NCBI RefSeq assembly: GCF_002217985.1
Contig: NZ_BCMI01000005.1
Location: 62,001 to 126,000, forward strand
DNA length: 64,000 bases
From: Secundilactobacillus pentosiphilus
GTDB lineage: Bacteria; Bacillota; Bacilli; Lactobacillales; Lactobacillaceae
Reading direction: 5' to 3'
Below, in pieces: positions 45,235 to 55,863 of this stretch. The notes beneath the pieces were generated by a model. That model was given only the letters and a program-made list of their open reading frames with translations, was not told the DNA's origin and ran no database searches. A program made the translations under genes and the position numbers. Numbering within the stretch: the first letter of the stretch is position 1; each line of letters opens with the position of its first letter.

Positions 45235-45597
45235 ATGCGACAAAACCAATTAATCGAAAAGATCAACAAGGATCAATTACGGACTGACATTCCTGACTTC
45301 CGTGCCGGTGACACGATTCGTGTTCACGCCAAGGTTGTTGAAGGAACTCATGAACGTATCCAATTGTTTGAAGGTGTCGTGATCAAGCGTCGCGGTACTG
45401 GTATCCAATCAATGTATACTGTTCGTAAGATTTCCAACGGTGTTGGTGTTGAACGGACTTTCCCCGTTCACTCACCACGTGTTGCTAAAGTAGATGTTGT
45501 ACGTTACGGCCGTGTTCGTCGTGCTAAACTTTACTACATTCGTGCATTGCACGGTAAAGCAGCTCGTATCCCAGAAGCTCGTCGTCCTCGTAAGTAG
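45235..45597 (+). CDS. rplS: Ribosomal protein bL19
   Basis: 120 residues. [47 protein letters not shown] is the family core. ATG 45235 is preceded by AAGGAGAG. Earlier in-frame starts would lie inside the leader hairpin region. It has its own promoter and is followed by a very strong terminator. Confidence 0.97.
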   Translation: MRQNQLIEKINKDQLRTDIPDFRAGDTIRVHAKVVEGTHERIQLFEGVVIKRRGTGIQSMYTVRKISNGVGVERTFPVHSPRVAKVDVVRYGRVRRAKLYYIRALHGKAARIPEARRPRK

Positions 45598-45612
45598 TCG
45601 ACAGTTTTCGTT

Positions 45613-45657
45613 AAAAAAGCGTTCAGGTCAGCTAACTGCTGACCTGAACGCTTTTTT
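45613..45657. terminator. Strong bidirectional terminator between rplS and pepD
   Basis: A perfect 20-bp stem (AAAAAAGCGTTCAGGTCAGC and its complement) with a 5-nt loop has A-runs and T-runs on both sides, so it can serve rplS on the plus strand and pepD on the minus strand. Confidence 0.92.
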
Positions 45658-45735
45658 GTGCCTGTATGGTGCTAATCGATTAGCCGTAAGCAAAACTTAG
45701 CGACTTACCGCTTAAAGCGAGTAGTGGGCCTGACT

Positions 45736-47157
45736 TTACAAATTCATATCTTGATGGTACCGCAACGGTGAAAAAGCCGTTGCTTGAGTAATCAGTTTAG
45801 CGGATAATTCCCGGTACTTTTTTAACGCGAGTTCTGCGTTTTTGGTGCTTTCCTGAGTCAGCAGCGTACTTAGTTCAATACCAGTTAAGCGTTTGGCTTG
45901 TTGATCAGTTTGTAAAACCGAGCAGGCAAATTGTTGGTTGAGTTCTTTTTGGGTCTGCTTTAACTGGTCACCAAACTGATTGTAATGCGGATCAACCAGT
46001 ACACCAGCCTGTTTAAAGACCCAGTAAGCACTGTCAGGGCTGTATGTTTCCAGTCCGCGCTGGTAGTCAGCTGGTGTTTCGGTAATTCCCGCGTAGAAGG
46101 GAACGTAGACGCTCTGAGCAGCTACGCCCATTGCCAGCCAATGAATTCCCGACAACTCCGGCTGAGAGTACTGCCGCAGCTGTAAAACGTGGGATTCCTG
46201 GTTCGTGGCGAGACTAACGGGACGGAACCGCTTTCGGTCGACGGGGTTACCGCTGCCAATCGGATCGTAAGTTGTTTCCTGAAAGTGGGAACTCAGGAAG
46301 GCTTTAGCATCTTCAACTGACAATAATTTTTCAGCTTGTCGAATAAACGGCATCACATGGCTATTCGTCGCTTGCTGAGTGCTGGGATTAAACATTTTTT
46401 GACCGTACCAGACCCGCGGCAAATTATAGTAAGCGTCCATTTGATTATTCGTCCCGAAGATCTCACGAAAGTTAAACCCGGTTCGTTGCGGATTAAGCGA
46501 ATGCTGCTGCACAAATTCTTGAATGTGGGGATGCCACATAAAGTTAGCCGGATCATCAAAGTCAATCGTTTGGATGGCCATCTGGTTTGCAACAACGGCA
46601 TAACTGTCATCGGGGATCCGCTGGGCAACCCAGTAATGGCCCGAACCGGTTTCAAAATACCAGGCTTCCGTACGATCAGCAAATAAAATGCCGTTGGATT
46701 CCGAAGTACCGTAATGCGAGATGATTGTCCCGAGGCGCGAAACACCTTCACGGGCCGTCTTCACGTATGGCAGGGTCACCGTCACCATGGCTTCTTCACC
46801 AATGCCATCTTTGACCAAAGGATCTGCAGCTAATACCCGATCGTTTGCGTAGGTACTTTCAGTGGCACTCATTGCCACGCCGTACTGATTGATGCCGTCC
46901 TCTTCAAACAGGCCGTACTTGGCGGTCCATTCGGGGGTTGCCGTATATTTATAGGCGGTTTTCGGCAGCGGCATTTTAAAGCCGTTATCAGTTGATTCAA
47001 AGCCGGTTTGACCGTTCGTAGTTGCCGGGTGAACAACAAAGTGTTTAGGCCAGGCTGGCCGTGAATCCTCGTTACGGCCGATCATTACTGAGCCGTCAAC
47101 GGATGCCGACTTTCCGATTAGAATACTGGTACAAGCTGAATAAGGTGTAACTGACAT
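45736..47157 (-). CDS. pepD: Dipeptidase, peptidase family C69
   Basis: 473 residues. A lactobacillus PepD-type dipeptidase, an Ntn hydrolase whose nucleophile is an N-terminal Cys; Cys9 in SACTSILIGKSASVDGSVMIGRNED is the expected residue, exposed after removal of a short propeptide. Other matches are GVAMSATES and YYNLPRVWYGQ. Start ATG 47157 has GGAGGG upstream; the longer ORF lacks such a site. It works on intracellular dipeptides from milk or plant protein. It is divergent from the YitT gene. Confidence 0.9.
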   Translation of the reverse strand: MSVTPYSACTSILIGKSASVDGSVMIGRNEDSRPAWPKHFVVHPATTNGQTGFESTDNGFKMPLPKTAYKYTATPEWTAKYGLFEEDGINQYGVAMSATESTYANDRVLAADPLVKDGIGEEAMVTVTLPYVKTAREGVSRLGTIISHYGTSESNGILFADRTEAWYFETGSGHYWVAQRIPDDSYAVVANQMAIQTIDFDDPANFMWHPHIQEFVQQHSLNPQRTGFNFREIFGTNNQMDAYYNLPRVWYGQKMFNPSTQQATNSHVMPFIRQAEKLLSVEDAKAFLSSHFQETTYDPIGSGNPVDRKRFRPVSLATNQESHVLQLRQYSQPELSGIHWLAMGVAAQSVYVPFYAGITETPADYQRGLETYSPDSAYWVFKQAGVLVDPHYNQFGDQLKQTQKELNQQFACSVLQTDQQAKRLTGIELSTLLTQESTKNAELALKKYRELSAKLITQATAFSPLRYHQDMNL

Positions 47158-47329
47158 GCAGATCCCTCCAAAAATAATTTCTAAGAGCATTCTATCATAG
47201 AAAACGTGCGTACATGTTATGATGTTGCCACCTTAAATCATTAAATAGTCTTGATAGGATAGTCAAATACGCTGAAATATGATTAAATAAAAAACGTGAC
47301 TCAAATTATTGGAAAGGAAGTTATTTTCT

Positions 47330-48232
47330 ATGCAGGCTATGCAGGCAATTATCGACCGTAAAGACTTTGCGATTAAATGTACAGTCATCATTGGTGCAGC
47401 GCTGATCAACGCAATTGCGCTAAACTTTTTCTTGATCCCCGGCAACATTTTCAGCGCTGGGATCAACGGAATTTCCCAAATCTTATCAATTTTGGCATTA
47501 AAGTGGTTTCAGTTTCACATCAACACCGGTTGGCTGATCCTGCTATTCAACATTCCGATTGGTATTCTAGGCTGGTTGAAGATCGGACGCGGCTTCACGG
47601 TCTATAGTTTTCTAACTTCCTTTTTTACCTCCGTATTAGCAGTGGTTTTACCCGTCCAGACACTATCCCATAATGCACTGCTGAGTGCGTTATTCGGTGG
47701 TATCCTCACGGGTGCTGGTGTGGGTTACACACTAAAATACGGTTTTTCAACGGGTGGCTTAGATATTATTGCGGTCATTCTTGAGAAGACCACGGGTAAG
47801 ACGATCGGTTCTTTGATGATCGCCATCAACCTAGTAATCGTTATACTGGCTGGTACACTGGTTGGTTGGGAAAACGCAATGTATACGGTCATTTCGCTAT
47901 ACGGCATGTCCCGGGTAGTGGATGCTATCCACACCCGGCATCAAAAATTAACGGCTTTTATTGTGACGACTAAACCGGACGAAGTGATTGATGACCTGAA
48001 CGGTACGCTGATCCGCGGGGTCACGATCCTGCCAGCTCAGGGCGCTTATAAGCGCCGTCCCGGAGCAATGTTAATGGTCGTTATTTCCCGTTACGAACTG
48101 TACGAACTGGAACACGTTGTCCAAACGGTCGACAGGAATTCATTTGTCAACCTGGTCAGTACCGTTGATATTGAGGGCAACTTTTATGATGAGACTGAAC
48201 AGTTAAAATTGAAGCGGGAAGAAGCACAGTAA
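47330..48232 (+). CDS. YitT-family membrane protein with DUF2179 domain
   Basis: 300 residues. Five to six membrane helices (~18-40, ~55-80, ~85-110, ~115-140, ~155-185) and a cytosolic C-terminal DUF2179 domain (TRGVTILPAQGAYKRRPGAMLMVVISRYELYELEHVV). Function is poorly known; transport has been proposed. ATG 47330 follows AAAGGA; an upstream TTG would place the ribosome site inside the gene. Confidence 0.85.
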   Translation: MQAMQAIIDRKDFAIKCTVIIGAALINAIALNFFLIPGNIFSAGINGISQILSILALKWFQFHINTGWLILLFNIPIGILGWLKIGRGFTVYSFLTSFFTSVLAVVLPVQTLSHNALLSALFGGILTGAGVGYTLKYGFSTGGLDIIAVILEKTTGKTIGSLMIAINLVIVILAGTLVGWENAMYTVISLYGMSRVVDAIHTRHQKLTAFIVTTKPDEVIDDLNGTLIRGVTILPAQGAYKRRPGAMLMVVISRYELYELEHVVQTVDRNSFVNLVSTVDIEGNFYDETEQLKLKREEAQ

Positions 48233-48233
48233 C

Positions 48234-48262
48234 TTGCGTGAAAGACGGAAACGGGTTATAAT
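48234..48262 (+). promoter_or_regulatory. Promoter of the tautomerase gene
   Basis: TTGCGT (48234-48239) and TATAAT (48257-48262) are 17 bp apart, 30 bp before the gene. Confidence 0.65.
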
Positions 48263-48292
48263 TTGCCTATTCTATAGAAGGAGGCACTAAAA

Positions 48293-48481
48293 ATGCCAAT
48301 TGTACACATTGAATTAATCGAAGGCCGTTCACAAGAACAGTTAAAAAACTTAGCTAAAGACGTTACTGAAGCCGTAACCAAAGATGTTGGTGCTCCTGCA
48401 CAAGACGTTCACGTTATTTTAAGCGAAATGGCAAAGGACCGTTACAGTGTTGGCGGCGTCCTTAAAAGTGACGACAAGTAA
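48293..48481 (+). CDS. 4-Oxalocrotonate tautomerase-family protein
   Basis: 62 residues, the normal size. Pro at position 2 becomes the N-terminal catalytic proline after Met removal ([13 protein letters not shown]). A basic residue near 12 (Arg) is conserved. The natural substrate in lactobacilli is not known. A terminator follows the stop. Confidence 0.92.
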   Translation: MPIVHIELIEGRSQEQLKNLAKDVTEAVTKDVGAPAQDVHVILSEMAKDRYSVGGVLKSDDK

Positions 48482-48486
48482 TCGTC

Positions 48487-48519
48487 GAGGGTGAACGCAT
48501 TTACGTTTGCCCTTTTTTT
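48487..48519 (+). terminator. Terminator after the tautomerase gene
   Basis: AGGGTGAACG and CGTTTGCCCT pair with two wobble positions, followed by a run of seven T. Confidence 0.8.
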
Positions 48520-48581
48520 GTGGCACTTGTGAAACCGATTACATTACTGACGTGAATGTTTCCTTAATGATTGATTTTTAG

Positions 48582-48610
48582 TTGGCTAATTTTTGCTTCT
48601 TCGGTATACT
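48582..48610 (+). promoter_or_regulatory. Promoter of glpK
   Basis: TTGGCT (48582-48587) and TATACT (48605-48610) are separated by 17 bp. No clear CRE-type catabolite site was seen near it. Confidence 0.65.
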
Positions 48611-48640
48611 ATAGAGAGATTCACTATCTTGAGAACGTAA

Positions 48641-50170
<1,530 letters not shown>

Positions 50171-50180
50171 ATTTCAACTA

Positions 50181-50226
50181 TAAAAACAGCCTTTTCATCC
50201 CGTTACCGATGAAAAGGCTGTTTTTA
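50181..50226. terminator. Bidirectional terminator between glpK and the phosphoesterase gene
   Basis: A 19-bp perfect stem (TAAAAACAGCCTTTTCATC and complement) with an 8-nt loop, with A/T runs on both sides. Confidence 0.9.
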
Positions 50227-50240
50227 TCATTAGTTTGACC

Positions 50241-52376
50241 TCAATAATCAAAGTAACCGCGAAAACCGCGCCAAATTTGATCAACCTGTTTATTTTGATT
50301 TTGGTAGTATCGCGCATTACCAGACAACGGCTGCGGATCCGGCCGCTTAAAAATTTCTTTCAGTGTCCGCCTTCTGGTGTCAGTTCCATCGCCAAATAGC
50401 TGGTATTGCCAGTGGCGAATCCGACCAGCGCGGTCACGCCAGCCGTAGCGCAAGCGAAGTAACTGGCGCTGCTTCGGATTGATTACCAAAACGTCCCAAG
50501 CACCAATGGTTCGACTGTTCAAACGACTCGTTTTACGCCGGTCGGCGATATCACAAGTGGTGGTGATCCAGTTTAGACCATCCTCACGTGACCAATCATC
50601 AACGTGGGTATGACCGGACATAACGGCAATGATTTGCTGCCGATGCTTCACTAAATTATTATAAATCCGAGCAAAATCGCCTTGCTGATTATTAGCAAAC
50701 CAGTCATAAGTCCAAAAGGGGGTAACGGCTTGTCTCCGGGTTGCGGAGCGAATCGAATCGTGGGTGAAAACGATCACTTGCTCATCAGGGGCTAACTGGT
50801 CCAGCGTCTTAGTCAGCCAAGCAGCTTGTTGACTGGCAATTCGCGAACGGCTGTGCCGAATATTTTGTAGAATCCCCGTCCAATGGATACCATTAGGCTG
50901 ATCATCGTAATCACGGTCAAAATAAACGTCTGAGTGCGAGTCACGTATGTCAAAGGTATTGAGCATAATTAGACTGATAGCGGTGCCAGGGACCTTGTAT
51001 TTGCCATAGAAGTTATTCTGGTTGGCTAACCACTGATTATTCAGCCGATTGCGTAAATGAAGTGCCGTTTGTTCCGTCATGACCTGTTCAGTACGATAAC
51101 CATTTAAATACCGGGCAAAACCAGAATTATCATCGTGATTACCCTGAGTAATGAAAACCGGCAGTTGGCTTTCCGCAAGGGCGGAAACAGCATCACCGGT
51201 ATCAATAATGGTCCGGTTCAGGGGTTGATTACCATCAACCAGGTCGCCGTTCATGACGATACCGTTAAAATCATGGTTACGAGCAAAATGGCTGAACAAT
51301 AGCAGATCATGCAGCGTTCGCTGACTGTAAGTGGATTGGTGAGCATCATAGTGGGTATCGTTGATCAGGCCAATGACGATCGAATCAGGCTGTCTGACGT
51401 TTGCCAGCTGCTCTTCAACCTGCCGTAAAGCAGTGTGTTCCAACGGTGTCGTGGAAAGGTCTACCGTGGCGTCAGTACGATTGAAGACCCAGGGTTCACG
51501 TAGACGTGAAACGGCTTTAGAGCCCGTGATCTCACGGCCGAAGTAGTGACCATGGTTCCGATAGCGACTCATAAAGGGAACGTAACTGTGCTGACCTGCA
51601 CGGGTCAACTGGAGCCAGCCGCGATGCCGATCTGCCAATTTACCCGTATAATCGACGATGGTGCCACGGTTAAGGTGCCCCATGATCGGAGATTGAAGAT
51701 TGGGAGATTGATAAACGTCAACCCCACGACGGCTAAAGCGGAACTGGCCGTGCAGCTTAAAGATGGTGGGGTGATTGGATGAGACCTTTGCTGGTCGCTT
51801 TAGTTTTGAGCTGATGATCACACCATATCGTTTACCCGTTTGCGAATTGTAATAGGGTAAAAAGCCCTCTTGGGTTTCAAGATAAGAGATTCCTTTATTT
51901 ACCAGTATCTTGTTATATACAACTAAACGACCTGTATACAGCATTTTGCACTTAGAATTAACTGCTGACCATTCCGGAGCAGTTCTGAATACTAGGGGTT
52001 CAGCAGTGACAAAGAAACGTTTGTCAGTATCGAATTTTACAGCAGGCACTTGCGCTGCTTTAGGTAACGATTGTGTGCTGGCTTGCCAAATCGGATTATT
52101 ATCATGGCCGTATAAAACGCGTTTGGCAGTAGCTATACAGAGATAGCCATCTTCAAGAACTAACCAGTAACGGCCATCACTTTTTAGTTTAGCCAGATAG
52201 TGAACCGGACGGTGTGCCGGATAAATTTGGCTACGTGAACTTAAACCATTAGGCTGTTTTCGACTGATTAAAAACCGGTCAGGAGTAAAGAAGCCCGATT
52301 GGCATACCTTTTGGCCATCAATTAAATGATCAATAAACGTGTTTTTCTGAAGTTGTTTCAATACTGTCACCACCAT
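50241..52376 (-). CDS. SH3-like repeat/metallophosphoesterase protein
   Basis: 711 residues. Residues ~20-275 contain several SH3/GW-like units (YPAHRPVHYLAKLKSDGRYWLVL, VYQSPNLQSPIMGHLNRGTIVDY ... GWLQL), resembling wall-binding modules. Residues ~333-640 are a calcineurin-like phosphoesterase with Asp340-Thr-His342, GDLVDGN (377-383), GNHD (412-415), FTHDS and SGHTHVDD, so all metal ligands are present. No signal peptide is visible, which is odd for a protein with wall-binding modules. ATG 52376 lacks a ribosome site; TTG 52361, 5 nt after GGTGGTGA, is an alternative. It is divergent from the next gene. Confidence 0.8.
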   Translation of the reverse strand: MVVTVLKQLQKNTFIDHLIDGQKVCQSGFFTPDRFLISRKQPNGLSSRSQIYPAHRPVHYLAKLKSDGRYWLVLEDGYLCIATAKRVLYGHDNNPIWQASTQSLPKAAQVPAVKFDTDKRFFVTAEPLVFRTAPEWSAVNSKCKMLYTGRLVVYNKILVNKGISYLETQEGFLPYYNSQTGKRYGVIISSKLKRPAKVSSNHPTIFKLHGQFRFSRRGVDVYQSPNLQSPIMGHLNRGTIVDYTGKLADRHRGWLQLTRAGQHSYVPFMSRYRNHGHYFGREITGSKAVSRLREPWVFNRTDATVDLSTTPLEHTALRQVEEQLANVRQPDSIVIGLINDTHYDAHQSTYSQRTLHDLLLFSHFARNHDFNGIVMNGDLVDGNQPLNRTIIDTGDAVSALAESQLPVFITQGNHDDNSGFARYLNGYRTEQVMTEQTALHLRNRLNNQWLANQNNFYGKYKVPGTAISLIMLNTFDIRDSHSDVYFDRDYDDQPNGIHWTGILQNIRHSRSRIASQQAAWLTKTLDQLAPDEQVIVFTHDSIRSATRRQAVTPFWTYDWFANNQQGDFARIYNNLVKHRQQIIAVMSGHTHVDDWSREDGLNWITTTCDIADRRKTSRLNSRTIGAWDVLVINPKQRQLLRLRYGWRDRAGRIRHWQYQLFGDGTDTRRRTLKEIFKRPDPQPLSGNARYYQNQNKQVDQIWRGFRGYFDY

Positions 52377-52395
52377 CTAATTTTAAATCTTATGG

Positions 52396-52401
52396 TATAA
52401 T
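52396..52401 (+). promoter_or_regulatory. Extended -10 promoter of the helveticin J-like gene
   Basis: TGGTATAAT ends at 52401, 66 bp before the gene. No clear -35 is seen. Confidence 0.5.
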
Positions 52402-52467
52402 CAACTTAACGATTATACAGGTGTGCTTGCCTCTAGCACTACCTGCAATGAAAAAGGAGTTTTATTA

Positions 52468-53358
52468 ATGCAGCCAACTTTAGCTTATAAGATTCAGGGA
52501 CTGGGGAAGCAATCACCAGTTACCGCCTTTTGTTTTGACCACCAAATGTGTTACGTCGCGCAAACGATCAAACAGGACACAGTTATCACTAGATGTGATT
52601 TAGGTGATTCTAAAGCCGTTGCTACAGCCGATAAAATAACGCTGCAAAACTTTGTTAACGTGCATAGTTTAGCACTGTTTCAAAGCGCTCCCAAGCTTGA
52701 CCTAGTCGTTTGCGGTCAGCCGATCGGCGTTAACGGACAGGTCACTGCCCCCGAACTGTGGTACGTGGCAGTCGATGCCGATAGTCAGGAGGACCAGCCA
52801 AGGATTTTTAAAATAACGCATTTAGAGAGCGCCAATATCACCGGTACGCCTTTACCGGCACCCGTGATTGGTGCAGTTTCTGCCTTATCCAGTGATCACA
52901 ATGAGCTGACTGTGATGGTTCTGGATAAAGCACAGCACCTGCAATGCAGTGTTTATAATATGCAGCAGGTCAGTCAAATGATCTGGCAGATGATCGAAGC
53001 TGATAAAGCAGCCATTGAAGCTGGTGACTTTGACATGATGGCCAACGTTTACCAATCGTTTAAACCAACGGCAAAGCAACTGGCCCCCGACACCATTGGC
53101 AGTATTCAAAGCATCGCTTTTTCCAATGGCCGAGCCATTTATGCCACCAAAAGTTATGGTGCACAGCAACAGGTAAGTAAGGGCTTTTGGCTGTTAAAAA
53201 ACGGGTTTCATGATCAGTCGATCGATGGTTTAACCGCAGATACCAGCCTGACTGGCATTGCACTGTTTGGCAAGTACGTGTACTTCGGCGTCGTTCAAAA
53301 GTCAAATGACAGTTATTCGAATACCATTCACCGTGTAGAAAAGACGCTTTGGAAATAA
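52468..53358 (+). CDS. Helveticin J-like (class III bacteriocin family) protein
   Basis: 296 residues. The opening (LAYKIQGLGKQSPVTAFCFDHQMCYVAQTIKQDTVITRCDL) and the end (SNTIHRVEK) match the helveticin J family of beta-propeller-like proteins, some of which are large bacteriocins. No signal peptide is seen, as for helveticin J itself. No immunity gene can be recognised beside it, so activity is uncertain and it may be a housekeeping member of the family. ATG 52468 has AAGGAG 8 nt upstream. Confidence 0.75.
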   Translation: MQPTLAYKIQGLGKQSPVTAFCFDHQMCYVAQTIKQDTVITRCDLGDSKAVATADKITLQNFVNVHSLALFQSAPKLDLVVCGQPIGVNGQVTAPELWYVAVDADSQEDQPRIFKITHLESANITGTPLPAPVIGAVSALSSDHNELTVMVLDKAQHLQCSVYNMQQVSQMIWQMIEADKAAIEAGDFDMMANVYQSFKPTAKQLAPDTIGSIQSIAFSNGRAIYATKSYGAQQQVSKGFWLLKNGFHDQSIDGLTADTSLTGIALFGKYVYFGVVQKSNDSYSNTIHRVEKTLWK

Positions 53359-53381
53359 GCAGTAACTTGTTTAAAATGTTT

Positions 53382-53421
53382 GATAGCCTAGCGCTGCTCA
53401 AAAGAGCAGTGCTAGGCTATC
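53382..53421. terminator. Inverted repeat/terminator between convergent genes
   Basis: GATAGCCTAGCGCTGCTC and GAGCAGTGCTAGGCTATC pair over 18 positions with one mismatch around AAAA. Only short T-tracts follow, but the place between two convergent genes supports a terminator role. Confidence 0.65.
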
Positions 53422-53441
53422 GTTAATTATACGAACTGTTT

Positions 53442-54251
53442 TTAGGCTAACTTTAACGCTTTTGAGAGGTATTCTGCCATGCCATCCTGGTCATTATTGT
53501 GTTCAGTCACATCATCAGCCAAGGCTTTTAACTGATTAGTGGCGTTATTCATGGCAACACCCCGACCGGCAAATTCGATCATTTCCTTGTCGTTATGTTC
53601 ATCACCAAAAGCAATGACGTTTTGTCGGTCGATATGGTAATAATGAGCAAGACGTTCTACGCCAACGGCCTTTTGCACACCCTTAGCACCGATTTCCAAA
53701 ACACTGTTTGGACCACCCCAAGGGGCAACGTCCACAGAGCTGCCAAAACGCTCTTCAATGTAAGACTGAAGCCGTTTTTGTAATGGTCGGTCAACCGCAA
53801 TCGTCATACTAGTAGGATTTTGAGTTAAGGTAGCAGGGCTTAGCTGCTGTTCGTGCGTTAAAACAGCGGGGAAAAAGCCCACCTGAGTTGATTCGGTTTG
53901 GTGCGCTAAGAAAAGGTGCTTTCCTTCAGCAGCAATCATTTGAATGTTGAATTCCTGCTGGTGCTGCAATAAGTCCAGCACAATCCCACGATCAAAGGTA
54001 TACTGGTATTCATACTGCCAGTGCTGATGAGGCATATGGCCTAAACTGCCATTAAAGTTGATCATCGGTGAAGACAGGCCTAACTGATCGTAAAAGTTTT
54101 GGGAAAGCCGATTGGGCCGTCCCGTGACGATACTGACCACGTGGCCAGCTTTAATCGCCGCCTTAATAGTGGCAACCGTTTTTTTAGACAGTTGCGCTTC
54201 ATTGTTTAAGGTTGTTCCATCCAGATCAAGGGCAATTAATTTTTGAGTCAA
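53442..54251 (-). CDS. HAD-superfamily phosphatase, Cof type
   Basis: 269 residues. HAD motif I is LDLDGTTLN (Asp9 nucleophile, Asp11), motif II is SIVTGRP, the conserved Lys lies in KGVQKAVGVERL, and motif IV is AFGDEHNDKEMI. Cof-type enzymes remove phosphate from sugar phosphates and other metabolites; the substrate is not predicted. It is transcribed towards the helveticin-like gene. Confidence 0.92.
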   Translation of the reverse strand: MTQKLIALDLDGTTLNNEAQLSKKTVATIKAAIKAGHVVSIVTGRPNRLSQNFYDQLGLSSPMINFNGSLGHMPHQHWQYEYQYTFDRGIVLDLLQHQQEFNIQMIAAEGKHLFLAHQTESTQVGFFPAVLTHEQQLSPATLTQNPTSMTIAVDRPLQKRLQSYIEERFGSSVDVAPWGGPNSVLEIGAKGVQKAVGVERLAHYYHIDRQNVIAFGDEHNDKEMIEFAGRGVAMNNATNQLKALADDVTEHNNDQDGMAEYLSKALKLA

Positions 54252-54356
54252 TCTTACACATCCGTTCTTTTCGATTAGATTAATAGATTAAATTTACCAC
54301 AATCGATAGGGCGAGGGCAAGATATCTTCCATTGCATCAAACGGGGCCAATTAAAA

Positions 54357-54385
54357 TTGACCCTCAGGTCCTGAAAAGGTATACT
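54357..54385 (+). promoter_or_regulatory. Promoter of the rRNA methyltransferase gene, with a dyad over the -10
   Basis: TTGACC (54357-54362) and TATACT (54380-54385) are 17 bp apart. CCTGAAAA upstream of the -10 and TTTTCAGG after it form a dyad about the -10 box, a possible operator. Confidence 0.7.
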
Positions 54386-54423
54386 TTTTTCAGGGAATTT
54401 TTGCGAAATGAAAGGGATAGATC

Positions 54424-55776
54424 ATGGAATTACCAGCAGCATTTAAAACTAAATATCAACGCCTACTAGGCGACGAAGCGGCCGCTTTTTTTGCCAGTTT
54501 CGACCAGCCGGAAAACAGTGGTTTCAGGATCAATCCGATGCGGCCGGTACCCGTTGACCTTGATTTAAGCGATCCGGTACCTTACACGCAGTGGGGCTAC
54601 TACGGTAAGGTTTCAGGACGTAGCCTTGATCATCAAAGCGGCGCCGTTTACAGTCAGGAGCCCAGTGCCATGTTTGTCGGCGAAGTCGCGCACCCCAAAG
54701 CTGGCATGCGGGTGCTTGATCTCTGTGCTTCTCCCGGTGGCAAATCAACTCACCTGGGCAGCTTCCTACAACAGAGCGGTTTGCTCGTCAGCAACGAGAT
54801 CATGCCCAAACGTGCTAAGGTCCTGGCTGAAAACACGGAACGTTTTGGGCTAAGCAATACGCTGGTGGTCAATGAAAACCCCGCTTCGATTGCCAAGGCC
54901 TTTCCCGTTTTCTTCGACCAAGTTCTGGTGGACGCTCCTTGTTCAGGCGAGGGTATGTTCCGAAAGGATCCGGACGCCGTCAGCTACTGGTCCACTGACT
55001 ACCCAGCTGCTTGTGCCAAACGCCAGCGGGAGATTCTCACCGAGGCTGTTAAAGTGCTTAAACCCGGTGGTGAATTAGTTTACTCAACGTGTACGTTTGC
55101 GCCGGAAGAAGACGAACAGATTATTTCCTGGCTCTTAGAAACTTATCCGCAATTCGAAATCGTCCCCATTGAAAAACCTGCGGGCATCATTGATGCTAAA
55201 CCGGAGTGGGGTAATGGCGATCCGAGTTTAAAAGAGGCCGCACGGCTGTTTCCGCATTTAATGCGCGGAGAAGGGCACTTTGTTGCTAAGCTGAGACTGA
55301 ATGAAGCGATTGGCAACAGCAGCAAGTATCACCGCCAGCCGTCCAACGTTTCCCGGGACCAATCTCACTTATTTGAAGCGTTTGCCGCTGAGTATTTAAA
55401 CTTTAAGGTGGACTCACATCAATTGCTGGCCTTCGGCGATCAGCTTTATTTGATGCCCGAAGGAACCACGTCGTTAAGAGGACTAAAAGTTATTCGGCCA
55501 GGGCTGCACCTGGGCACCTTAAAGAAAAACCGCTTTGAACCTAGTTACGCCATGGCACTGGCTTTAAGTCCCGGTCAATTTAAGTATGAGGCGTCGATTT
55601 CTGAAGCTGACTGGAAGCAAGTGGTCCACGGCGATATTTTCACAAGCGATGAGATGCCCGTTAAAAAGGGCTGGGTTCGATTGTTCTGCAACCATCAGCC
55701 AGTCGCTTTTGGTAAGGTTGTTAACCAAACCGTTAAGAACTTCTTTCCCAAGGGGTTACGGTTTAAAGTTGAATAA
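54424..55776 (+). CDS. rsmF: 16S rRNA cytosine-C5 methyltransferase, RsmF/YebU type
   Basis: 450 residues. The SAM-binding motif LDLCASPGGKSTH, VDAPCSGEGMFRKD with the releasing Cys, and STCTFAPEEDEQ with the catalytic Cys define an RNA m5C methyltransferase. A C-terminal PUA-like part (GLKVIRPGLHLGTLKKNRFEPS) matches the RsmF branch. It is full length, single, and flanked by a promoter and a strong terminator. Confidence 0.9.
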   Translation: MELPAAFKTKYQRLLGDEAAAFFASFDQPENSGFRINPMRPVPVDLDLSDPVPYTQWGYYGKVSGRSLDHQSGAVYSQEPSAMFVGEVAHPKAGMRVLDLCASPGGKSTHLGSFLQQSGLLVSNEIMPKRAKVLAENTERFGLSNTLVVNENPASIAKAFPVFFDQVLVDAPCSGEGMFRKDPDAVSYWSTDYPAACAKRQREILTEAVKVLKPGGELVYSTCTFAPEEDEQIISWLLETYPQFEIVPIEKPAGIIDAKPEWGNGDPSLKEAARLFPHLMRGEGHFVAKLRLNEAIGNSSKYHRQPSNVSRDQSHLFEAFAAEYLNFKVDSHQLLAFGDQLYLMPEGTTSLRGLKVIRPGLHLGTLKKNRFEPSYAMALALSPGQFKYEASISEADWKQVVHGDIFTSDEMPVKKGWVRLFCNHQPVAFGKVVNQTVKNFFPKGLRFKVE

Positions 55777-55783
55777 ACGACAC

Positions 55784-55826
55784 AAAAAACGTTTTAGCAC
55801 TGGTATGAAGTGCTAAAACGTTTTTT
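55784..55826. terminator. Bidirectional terminator between rsmF and fni
   Basis: A perfect 17-bp stem (AAAAAACGTTTTAGCAC and complement) with a 9-nt loop and T-runs on either strand serves the two convergent units. Confidence 0.9.
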
Positions 55827-55837
55827 GTTGTGGTTGT

Positions 55838-55863
55838 TAAAGATTTATTCTAAAGATTTATTC
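55838..55863. repeat. 13-bp tandem repeat at the 3' end of fni
   Basis: Two copies of TAAAGATTTATTC lie end to end; the second overlaps the last codons and stop of fni on the minus strand. Each copy carries an in-frame stop, so fni could end at either copy. Confidence 0.75.
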
